From Podaxis mareebaensis (lineage: Eukaryota; Basidiomycota; Agaricomycetes; Agaricales; Agaricaceae), in NCBI GenBank assembly GCA_018524725.1, contig JAEUWP010000572.1, positions 1 through 50,923 on the forward strand: DNA of 50,923 bases, read 5' to 3'. This document shows, piece by piece, positions 11,190 to 20,883 of the stretch; positions within the stretch are counted from its first letter, which is position 1; each line of letters opens with the position of its first letter. A program made the position numbers and the translations under genes. The notes beneath the pieces are model-generated. The model was not told the origin of the DNA. It was given only the letters and a program-made list of their open reading frames with translations, and searched no databases.

Positions 11190-12320
11190 ATTCCATCAGA
11201 ATCAGCATCCACAGGCGACAACCGATCCCACAACGACCCCGAACCCAACCCACGTTCCCATTCCGCATCACGATCACCTCCACGTCTTCGAGACCCGCGC
11301 GTCCCACGCTCACCATCCCGATCCCGATCCCGGCGCCGTCGTGGCAAAGGCATCCTCAACCGGCCTTTCAGCCCTAGGGTCCGGTTCGTTCTGCGGGATC
11401 ACGGTTGTTCCCGTATAGTGTTGGGTTGTAAAACCGATTGAGTAGTGTTCAATCATCCTTCGCAATATGATCCAACCATATTTTGGATGGAGGCGAAAGA
11501 GGTAACATAGACTTCCGGTGGTGATGCCGATTTTCCTCCTCCTGCTTCTCCTTCCGCCGTTATACATTCCAAGTCAAATTCGCGTAAGAATGAGTCCAAT
11601 TCGGCATCTAGCCCTTGCTCCCTCGTTCCATATCCACCACATGCTTCCCCCATTATCGACCTGATTTATGTCGTATGCGTTTTGCAGTGGAAGATCCCGC
11701 CCATCGAACAGTTCCTTCTCCGCATCTGAACCATGTCTCTTATAACATTCACACTTGTGTTTTGCCCCTGTTTTGTTCACGTTGCCAAACGCCCCCAACG
11801 CATTTTCAAAACCCCGCGCAACCCCTCACTCACACCGAGTGAGCTATTGATCCTCGTCTCCGGAAGCCAGATCATTGTAGGTATAGGTTCCACAGTCACG
11901 AAACCCTCGGCATCATGGTCAGTGACAAGGTTTGCATCAGCAGAGGCGGAGGTAGGTTCTGTGGCGGGAGTAAAAAGACAAAGACACTGTGCGCAAGTGC
12001 GTCGGAAGGGTATACGAGTATGGGTGTTTGGTCGTTTACCCATTCGAGGCCGGGGGAGGGAGGGTGTCAAAGTATTTGGCGTAGGCGAACGGACGGGCTG
12101 TGGGAGGTGTGAGATTGGGGTGCCCTGGAGGAAGATCGCATTTGCGCGGAGCCGAGGTCTATAGGAAGTGGATAGGGGTGTGAGTGGGTAGTGGTGGGTG
12201 ATAGTAAAGTGGGGTGTGGCGCACCTTCGTCCATTTCGACTTCGTTGTCCTCTCATAGTGTTTCTTTTACTTGAGCGGGTCGAAGATGATTTCGGTTTCG
12301 TCGTCGTCGTGGTATTTGTG
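11190..12320 (-). pseudogene. NCBP3-like gene, decayed copy C
   Basis: Aligns with exon 2 of the intact gene at 20884-22632 over about 1.1 kb but in at least four different frames. Recognisable parts are LRANAIFLQGTPISHLP, TRINSSLGVSEGLRGVLKMR, LDAELDSFLREFD and GSLWDRLSPVDADSDG. The last 45 or so codons, including the C-terminal LDDELDAFLRQ motif, are deleted, and the first exon is missing upstream. It cannot make the full protein. Confidence 0.85.
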
Positions 12321-12529
12321 CTGCGCGTATTATTGTGCATTGCACCGTAACATGAATCACCGGATGCGCCGCAGAACATGTATGTCCGAGGGGGATTTCG
12401 ATGCGCGTATTCGAAGTCGTCGAGCAGCCAAGAGAAGATAGAATCACGAGAGTGAGTGTTGCTACAAAATGATCAAAAACCATCTAATAGAGTGCACTCA
12501 CAAACGAAAGTCTCGGATCAGGAGATGCA

Positions 12530-13130
12530 GAGAGGAGCATGAGGTTGGGGGTTGAGGTTGATGCTCTTCTAGGGAGCCCTTCACATGCAGCCCTGCGGCC
12601 TATGCTGATGACAGTCACTGGTGTTATCGATGATTACGAATCTGCGGAAGGGCTTGAAGTCGGGAAAGCGGGTTTGATTTATTCGATACGCGACAGAGCA
12701 AAAGCGCGTGCAACCAGGAATTCCCTCACGTTGGACATGTTGACGAGACCATCTTCTTGAGAGTCAAGGCGAACAACGTTTCCGGAGCATAGTTTATTTA
12801 TGTGCCTAGAAAGCGGGGAAAACTCGGCATTCGGTGATGGGGGGCGTAGGGCCAGGTGGAGAAAATATACATATCACTCACAGCCATAATGTAAAACTAT
12901 CCCGCAGTGCTTCGCAGAATGTACGCGTCTCCCTCTCCTCCCGTTGCATTCAACCAACTCGAGCCTGTCCCACAGGTCGACATACCCAAGTTGCTCGCAG
13001 AGCTTATAGTGCTTAATATTGGAATTGCAAATCCGCTCCGAGCACGGACCCACAGCCCGACCCTTCGGATGGTCAATGACGTGTAAACCACCTCTGTTCA
13101 TGTTCTCTTCCTTTGTCCTTTTGTCCACGC
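12530..13130 (-). pseudogene. Unrecognised minus-strand gene, copy C
   Basis: Diverged partner of 4967-5650. The exon at about 12894-13030 reads HYKLCEQLGYVDLWDRLELV and ends EALRDSFTLWL (one frame over) before a GTGAGT donor. The downstream part contains several stops. Family unknown. The GC-richer coding-like base composition differs from the AT-rich, CpG-poor block to its left. Confidence 0.4.
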
Positions 13131-13258
13131 ACCTCGCTTAGGGATGTCCTTTGATATAAACCATTCTTTCAGACACACTTCTTTATCATTCACTTGTGTC
13201 CTTTCACGACCCTTAGAATAGGAAACCTTTATATTCGCCCTCAGTAGTTAGACTCCCT

Positions 13259-13433
13259 CAGTTCTCGCTTGTGTACGACGAGAGGCTGAGGTGAGTTGAT
13301 TAAATGTCTTGTGTTCTTTTCCTATTACTCATTATGTGTTAGACGTTGTTCTTATTTCTTACAGGTATATACTAATACATCAGTTCTCGCTTGTGTACGA
13401 CGAGAGGCTGAGACGTTGTTCTTATTTCTTACA
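13259..13433 (+). repeat. Tandem 53-base repeat, one copy with a 52-base intron
   Basis: The 32 bases at 13259-13290 (starting cagttctcgcttgtgtacga) recur exactly at 13381-13412. The 21 bases at 13343-13363 (acgttgttcttatttcttac plus a) recur exactly at 13413-13433. In the first copy they are separated by 52 bases (13291-13342) that begin GTGAGT and end GTTAG. In the second copy they are fused directly. The 17 bases between the copies (13364-13380) include GTATAT and ACTAAT. It looks like an unspliced and a spliced version of one transcript end, side by side. Confidence 0.85.
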
Positions 13434-13619
13434 CTTAACCCCCCAAATGCGCTCCAACCTTGATGGGGAATCAACTTCTTCCTAGCCTCATGACGCTCGC
13501 TCATACTTGCTTGTGACAGGTATCGGCCTAAAAGTCCCCCTCACAAAGGATTGACACCACTTTCCGGAGCCGTTCGCGGTTCTCAGAGTTGTAGAGTGGA
13601 TATTAGATTGTAGCGGTGA

Positions 13620-13949
13620 TTTTGGTCGTAGGCTCTTCGGTGAACCGCGTCTGGTACTAAAATACTATGTCACGCTAACACTCAGCACTAATCAATGTTC
13701 TGGTCCCCAGCGAAGGGTCTGACACTACTGCCCCATCATGCACTGACTCTGACTGATCGTGTTGGCCTGCAAATGAGCCGATATTGCTTAGAATGGAACC
13801 ACATGCTTTCATCAACAGTACTAAAGGTGATCAATGGGATCTCTTGCGCTGGTTCTCAACCATGATGCGTTTTCTTTCGGGAATGGCCACGAAGGGATTT
13901 TCACTCGGCGTCCTGAAGTAAATCTAGTCCTTACAGTGAAATTCGTGTA
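13620..13949. repeat. Dispersed 0.3 kb repeat at the unit C/B joint
   Basis: Same element as at 8140-8470 and 17270-17590. Its right end ('gtaaatctagtccttacagtgaaa') abuts the LysM gene fragment at 13950. Its position between two duplicated units makes it a candidate for the recombination site. The stretch 13434-13619 to its left holds no recognisable gene. Confidence 0.6.
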
Positions 13950-14236
13950 GACACTTTGCCCCAGTAGGGAAGGTCAAGACCGTACAGATGTCCATGGAGT
14001 CGTTTCTAGCGAGAGTTACTGGAAAGTCGCTACAGATGTGGGTATTACCGTCAAGCTTCTTGTACAGAATAACCGATCCTTGGACAGGATTGTCAGTTCG
14101 TTCGTCCTGGCGAGGTTAGTTGGCCACAATTGAGATTCATCAGCTTGTTTATTTACCACTCCATCCTTCGTGGTTTAGGTGCTCTGTGCCGCCATGGAAC
14201 CATCCCTTACCGGCCAACCCGCCTTCAAACCATTAA
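13950..14236 (+). pseudogene. LysM gene fragment (3' half)
   Basis: Matches exons 4 and 5 and the last intron of the LysM gene at 1836-2506, including the CAG/TAG acceptor context just before 'acactttgccc'. Two cysteine codons have become Arg (TGT to CGT) and Tyr (TGC to TAC). One base is lost in the 'aataaccgatccttgg' stretch, shifting the frame within LysM 2. The signal peptide and first LysM are absent because the copy starts at the repeat joint. It is a dead remnant. Confidence 0.9.
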
Positions 14237-14467
14237 TTCATCTCGACCCTTGGAGCTTAAACAGGTTGGTAGGAGTTCGTTCTACCATCATAGAGTTTTA
14301 GCTTTGTCCTTTGTACACCAGTAATGACCAACACAACGACTTGGGGTTGAATCTGAATCCGACTCTCGCTTTAGCACCCAAGAATCTTCAAATACGGAAC
14401 GCCTTGTAGTTCTGGAAGGGAAGATGAACACGAAAATATTACGTGTATGCAACTCGCAAATACAACC

Positions 14468-15795
14468 CTTTACTTTGCCCCTTCTTCCCTTTCCCTTTCT
14501 CGTTCCCCTTCGCATCCTCGGCCTGCTTTCTCATCCCGATGTTGTATAAGACAGTACCGACAAGTATGAATGCTGCACCGATCCACATCAGTTTCTGGTC
14601 CGCCGTCCTCGTTTTATCACCGTTAACACCAGGGATGGTACCAGCGCCAAGGACACTGATGATCAGACTCACGGCTTTTTGGACAACCAGGATGAGCGTG
14701 ACCGTTAGGGAGCTTATGCGAGTTGCCAGCCTGTGGACACCAGAGACGCAAAGGAGTTGGGTTATGGTGTTGAGCAGGAGGACGGTGTAGGGGTAAGGAA
14801 TACCAATTGGTAGAGTCAATGACGGGTTATGTTTGTGGGTCTGAGTGAATGAGATGAACCTGGACGAGTTTTGGGTATTCGCTAAATACGTCGAGACAGA
14901 ACCTGGAAGCGGAACTGTCGTAGACCAAGAAGTTTGTGCACCTTTTGATACAATGCGGAACTGTGTCTCTATGTCTTTGCGGAGGAAGATGAACATCGGG
15001 AAATGGAGATAGAAAAGTGATTCCTGCCATTGCGGTGGTGGTGCGCTGGATTTATTGAGGATGGCCGTAGGTACCGTAGGTCCAGTCCTGAACAAGGCCA
15101 AGGAAGCCACCAAGAACGAGGGCGAAGGAGAGGACGATAATTCCAGTGATGTAGTTCCATGTATTCGTATTACTTGTATGGACCTTTGAGGAAGCGACAG
15201 GTGAGGCCGAGAGTGTCCGTCAGGAATACTCTAAGGATGACGAGAAGGACGGAGATGACCTGAGTCAGATTGTATCTGTTTGTTGCGTGTTAGTGCTTAC
15301 CAGTTGGGAAACCTGAAACAGACAATGCGCAAAACCCCACAGGGAACAAAAGAACATAGTGGAACTCACCGTTTCCCAGAAACCAACCATATAAGGAGCA
15401 TGCTCACGATCAATCCACCGCTTTGGAAGATGACGTGCACGCTCATAGGGACCTCATACCCAAATGCCGCGTTGTTCAACAGCGATACCAAGTAAAACAA
15501 CCCAATTTGGACAAGGTACGGTGTGAGAGGAATCCTCCGACATTTGAAACGTGGTCCATGGTGCGTCCAAGTGATGTGTCGTGGCAACCCATGTAAAGAA
15601 ATCAACAGAGACTGGAATAGAGTTGTGAGAGAACCAGCGTTGGGATAGTGTGATGTCAACTGCTCAAATGTGATTGCATTGCTGTATTTTGACGATTGGT
15701 GAGTTGGTGGTGAATGTTCAAGTAGCGACGGACCTGCAACAGCCATTGAAAGCAAGACCTAGAGTCGTTGGCCAGCCGTAGATGTCCAGAAGCAT
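14468..15795 (-). pseudogene. YEA4-like transporter, decayed copy B
   Basis: The whole three-exon gene is present, collinear with 2751-4100, and starts MLLDIYGWPTTLGLAFNGCC. Exon 2 stays open apart from substitutions. Exon 3 carries an extra C in the 'gagagtgtccgtcagg' stretch and a deletion that puts a TAA right after YGTYGHPQ. An in-frame loss of nine bases removes three residues from HFLSLPMFIF. The original stop codon is lost as well. The last 200 residues remain readable in one frame, so inactivation is not very old. Confidence 0.88.
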
Positions 15796-17269
15796 GAAAG
15801 ACCACTGCGGAGTGGCTGAAGGAGAAAGAGCTGGAAAGGTAAGGTCGCTTATGTTCGTGGCGAGCCATCGGTTGTCTCGGATCAAACAAGTAGGTCTTCC
15901 AACGTCGGCAAAGGTCAGCCAGTGTGTTCGCATGTGCACTCATTACAGCCATACAAGGCTATTCATACAGACATTAATGTGGAGAACGATCACATGAAGG
16001 GTCGCGTGTAGAATTCGCAACAGATGTTAGCACCTAGTTGCAAATGTGAGGCCGCAGGCGGACTCGGCAGGTTGGCCCACACACACGTTCAGTCTTCGGC
16101 TTAATGTGGCTGCCCCCCATGTTTGAAGCTCAAGGGGTCATCGGTGGGCAGGCGGAGATGGGGAGGGCACATATATTCGTCCTCTAGCATGATACGAGCT
16201 CATCCTACAGCGCGCAGGGCACATGCCCCTCCCTCTCCTCTCCTAATGTGCTCAACCCGCTTGTGCCCACTCCAGAGCGACGCATTCAAGTTCCTCACGG
16301 AGCTTATACTGTATTGCCATCCACCCCCAAAGCTGCTCCAAACCCAACAGTATTATCCCAAATTCACCCCCATCTCGCAATGCTTACCCAAATTGCTTGC
16401 ATGGGGTGGTGGTCTAATCACTCCTTGCGAAGCGTTGACACTGCCCTCCGAAGCTGTTCGCCGTGCTCGGGATTGTGAGGTGGTATCAGATGCTGGTGAA
16501 ATATTATCGTGGTAATTTGGACAAAGGGTGCAGAACGTGTAGAACAGATATTGGGGTAATTCACCAACGAGTCTCGTGAAGGGTAATGTGGGTTTTCTCT
16601 GGCGACCCTGCGCGACGCATGTATTGACGGTCGACCTAGAGAGTCAAAACGGAGTCAGCGAGAAACGTCGATAGAAGGTTATCGGAGAGGTAAGGATACA
16701 TTGGAAGCAGGCAAAAAGGCGACCGAGCTTGAAGTCAAACCCCTAATTGATGAAGTTTCAACACGAGACAGGGGACAAGCTCTCAACGAGCTGACTTAAG
16801 TATGAGTGGGGAGGCATGAAAGTTGGAAGCTCCCAGATGGGTGCGGATGGCATGCGCACGTCTCTGCCTAAGTGGGAGGGTAGTGGGGTTGGGGAATCTC
16901 CACCTCAGCAGAAGGGCAGATGTAGATAGCACGAGAGCGTTTCAGTGGTCCGGCAGGAGCAAATATAGAGACTGAATCTTCAATTGGGTGGGATTGCGTT
17001 GAACGATGCTAAGTGGCTCGCGCGTAAGCCATCGTTCCTGTTTAGGGAGAGGAAAGGGATTGTTTCGTGGGCCGAGACTGGAGGTCCATCATGTTCGCCT
17101 TGGACACTAGGGGAATGGGGAGGAAAGGGATGCATCAAATTTGGTGATGAAAGAACCTGTGGTGACAGGCGAAGTGCATGCACAGATGTGACGAGAATGC
17201 ATCTGTAACTGCTGATCGGCAGACGGTAGTCAGTCGGCCCGCCACCTGTGGCTATCAAAACGGGGGAGA
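15796..17269. other. Decayed segment shared with 6.7-8.1 kb
   Basis: Collinear diverged copy of 6729-8139, including the spacer at about 15930-16090 and a fragment (about 16200-16510) of the unrecognised minus-strand gene. No intact reading frame and no recognisable protein. I see nothing else in it. Confidence 0.55.
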
Positions 17270-17590
17270 TTCCTTGACGCGACCCGTTGGTGAACCGCCT
17301 CTGGTACCAAATACTGTGTACGCTAGATCTCAGAGTACTGATCAATGCTTGAACCTTAACGAAGGGTCTGACGCTACTGCCTCATCATGCGCCAACTCTG
17401 ACTGATCGTGTTAACCCGCAAATGAGCCGCTATTTCTAAGAGTGGAACCATGTTTCCAACTTTCCACCAATGGTACTGAAGAAGATCAAATAGGTTTCTT
17501 GCAGTGGTTCTCGACTGTGATGCATTTTCTTTCGGGAATAGTCACGGAGGTGCTTTCAACTCAGTCTCCTGAAGTAATTAAGTCCACGGC
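17270..17590. repeat. Dispersed 0.3 kb repeat, internal copy in unit B
   Basis: Collinear with 8140-8470 and 13620-13949: 'cctctggtacc', 'gaagggtctgac', 'gactgatcgtgtta', 'tcctgaagtaat'. It lacks the last bases (ttacagtgaa) present in the other copies. Between it and 18220 no gene is seen, only sequence related to 8.47-8.93 kb. Confidence 0.6.
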
Positions 17591-18220
17591 CTATAAAAAA
17601 CACACTCCCTCAAGCACCAAAAAATATGATCCGTTGAGCGGAGGGTCGGGCGTGCCGCCATCCCAGGCGACCAAGCCATGTGAGTTGAACTGATGGCAGA
17701 TTCCCCATATCAGGCTAGGATGAGTGGCCGAACGAACTCCCGCCTCGTCTCTTTTCATCACGTTTTTTTGACATTACTTTCAAATGCTGGATAGCCGGGT
17801 TTTCTGCGATAGGTTAGATATTCAAACCAGCTGTCAGCTCACCCCGGTCATCGGCCAATACATTGGTGACTCTGAGGTGAGGCCCTTGTTCAATCGACGA
17901 GCCCATTCAACTACTTATACTCCTCTCGTAGATATTGACTGTCCGATATGATCCCGTCAGATTTTCATCAAGGAGAGATGGCAGCTATGTGTAGGTGTTT
18001 GATAGATCTTCCATCTGGTCTTCCCTCTGGAGGCTTTAAACCAGAGGGGACAAGAGATCCCAAACTATAGCCTCTTTACGCCACCACTTGTCCTCAGTGC
18101 AAATATGTCCGACTTCGGCCTTGGGATTGCAGATTTTATAGATGACCTCAGATATTCACAGTTTTCTGCTTATGTTTTCTGTATGTATTTCCTACAGCTC
18201 ATGAATCTGCACTAAAGACA

Positions 18221-20027
18221 ATGCTGTCTTTGCTAGATCCCGCAATCACACTTCTCATTTATGATTCATTGTGTATATTCCCACGCGAGGTGAGCAGCAT
18301 GTCCAATATCATACTGGGGAGAAACTTAGCTAGTTACAGGTCAAGCATATATACAGGTCAGCAATCACTGGAGTTTGTCCCTGATTGCATGCTCAGTTAT
18401 CACTGCCAGAGGATCATGGTCCACAATCCAGGTTATCTATGTGCTGCTTCATGTCTGTGCATGTATGGAGCTGATGTAAGCACGTTGTCTCTTAAACTGA
18501 TGTGGTGACAATGAAGCTAATGTGGTTCAGTGCTGTTATATATGGTGTGGATTCCCTTCATAAATTTAGCTGTAATTGCTTAAATATGAGATCATCAGAG
18601 TCTCAAACAGACTTCTTGTCTGCATCAGTAAGTGGACCTAGATTGTTACATCTGATTCTTACTGACAATACATGTCTAAGTTGTGGGGACATGAATATCT
18701 CTCTTCATTCCATTGAGCTTATGTTTTGCACCTTCAGTTGTAAAGCATATGCCTGGATTACTGGACTGTGAGTAGACCCCCATGCTGCTATGATAACAGT
18801 TGATTTATCCTCAAACAGTATCATAGATGTGATGTTCCCCACAATGATGAAAACATTGCTAATACTCAGGATTCGTGCAATCTGGGACTACAACCTCAAA
18901 GGTGAGCAGCTCATATCTGTTTGCATGTTGCCAGCTTTATCTCACATCTATCATAGTCATGGCCATTCTCACGTTCATCACAGCTGGTAAGTTTCCACTC
19001 TACCTAAAAGTATTTGACCATAACATAGCTAACTCATGATGTAGCTGAAATTATTGTGTGTTTTGCATACACCCTCAATGAGGCTATGGCATCCTAATGG
19101 TGACACCAGCTGGGTATCATAAGAGCAATAGTGGGTGGCATGATTATGCAACAAAGTGCTGCCAACTGGCTCCCATTGCATGGATGCCTTTTCAATGGAG
19201 ATGCTACATCACTGTTGGACCAACTGAGGATTGTTGATATTATAATAATGTAAGTGAATACACATTATACTCTTGAATCTACATGTGGGATTAATGCAAT
19301 TGATTCACAAGTGTTTGCCGACTTATTGGCACTGGTGCATGGACTCTGGCTTCCTTTTCACAATAACTCATCTCACCTGTACAACTAGGTATTGAAGCCT
19401 TGTTGATCTTCATCAAGCTGTTTCAGGCTCTCAAACCAGCCATGGGCAAGACATTCCATGAGAGGATCACAAATATCAAGAACTTTGCACCCACTATATA
19501 TGTCTTCTATCGTGATGGAACATTACTGGTTATCCCGTGAGTATTGTGAATCTCTACCCAAAGGTCAGCCTGAATATAGTTCTGATATTTGTTGTGAATT
19601 AGGCTTCTTAGTATGAGATCCTCCCATGCCAGTTGTTCCTTTCTGATGTAAGGTTCCCTTAGTCATTTTCATAATCAGTTTTGCATCTACATTGGAGAAT
19701 GGCAGCCTTAACCCTAAATTGGTGGACTTCAGTCCGTAAGTCATGCTTCTGACTGCCATTAATTGAAGTACTCCATCTCCCTTAGCAGGTGGAATGCAGT
19801 GGTGTACTATTTCTGTGTAAGTCTTCCCAATGAGTATCATTTCGGGATCACTCAAATTGTATCAGGGAACGCGGCTGATCCTCCACTTACGGGAGGCCAA
19901 TTGCAAGGTCACGGAGACGATGCTTTCACGAAGCCATACCACTCTCCGGTTCAATCACGAAACTCAACAGGACGACGCTGAGGCGACGTATGAACTAGAG
20001 GATATCAGGGAGGAAGCGCGCAATTAG
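18221..20027 (+). pseudogene. DUF6533-type membrane protein, decayed copy B
   Basis: Begins ATG with MLSLLDPAITLLIYDSLCIF. After a 51-base GTGAGC...TTACAG intron the next exon reads VKHIYRSAITGVCP and then a stop that copy C shares. Further recognisable exons are LLILRIRAIWDYNLK before GTGAGC, VMAILTFITA, IEALLIFIKLFQALKP ending FYRDGTLLVIP, WNAVVYYFC, and a last exon TRLILHLREANCK to the TAG at 20025-20027. Exon order and the TRLIL-LRE and RDG motifs fit the Agaricomycete DUF6533 family (several membrane helices, function unknown). Like copy C it is almost free of CpG. I call it a pseudogene because of the shared stop, with some doubt. Confidence 0.6.
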
Positions 20028-20883
20028 TTCTTGTGATTTCCGTCTTCCAATGGCTTCGATGTTTGGAGTTGTGGACTATGGGGTTGGTTGTTAGAATCTG
20101 GATGTAGAAATTCAGAGTATTGTAACGTTGCGATCGTATCATTACATGGGCCGAAAACCGAGAGGAAGCAGAATGATCTGTATGAGAAATCACGGGAGAA
20201 AGTTGCGGGTGCACAGGGGTACAGGATTGTAAAAATGGTGTTTACGAGGCGATATGAAATGAACGACGCAAGCCATAAAAGCACTGACAAACAAGAGCTG
20301 AAAGATGAGCATTGGCTCCGAAGATGAGAAGAAGTTCTGGTGCCATTTGCCTGACGATATCCTGCACGCATGGTGGATACTCTGTGAATAACGAGAGACA
20401 TTTCAACGCGGCGTTATTGGGGCGAATACGGAAGCTAAAGGTTGGGCAGCGTTAAATGACAATGGCGAGTAAAGGGCTCTTGCCTGAAGCTGAACGAGTA
20501 CCATTCGCGTTTGGGGGAGGAGCGGATGCTCGAATAGAATACAATGGCAGACCTGTTACGGCTGCCTCGGATTCAGACAAGGAACTGGGAGACTCAAATG
20601 TCAAAGGTGAATCCCACAGGTAATCCTTGCCGCTCTTCAGATCCCTAATGACCCTTACCACCACACTGCCTCATCAAGCAACGTCGTTTGGGTGCAAGAG
20701 GAGGATATGGTCCTTGGTAGTCCACGATATTAATTTACCGATGTACAGTTTTGGTCATCTATATAAATTGAGAAGGGAGTAGCACATAATAACACAACGA
20801 GCGAACGGAGCACAATAAATAACCTACACACGACCCATCAATCCATCCAACCCACCGAACCCAATGTCCAATCTCGAACCAAA
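20028..20883. other. Spacer between DUF6533 and NCBP3-like genes
   Basis: Left part (to about 20460) is the partner of 10772-11189 and holds a broken small hydrophobic frame on the minus strand. At 20452-20664, minus strand, an open stretch reads VRVIRDLKSGKDYLWDSPLT and looks like the C-terminal end of some gene. Nothing upstream continues it, so it is probably a relic. 20700-20883 is the 3' flank of the NCBP3-like gene. Confidence 0.4.

Noticed and set aside
18421..18508. Whole LysM-to-NCBP3 block as a transposon or giant mobile element
   Set aside because: No integrase, reverse transcriptase, tyrosine recombinase, terminal repeats or target duplications were seen; segmental duplication explains the pattern.
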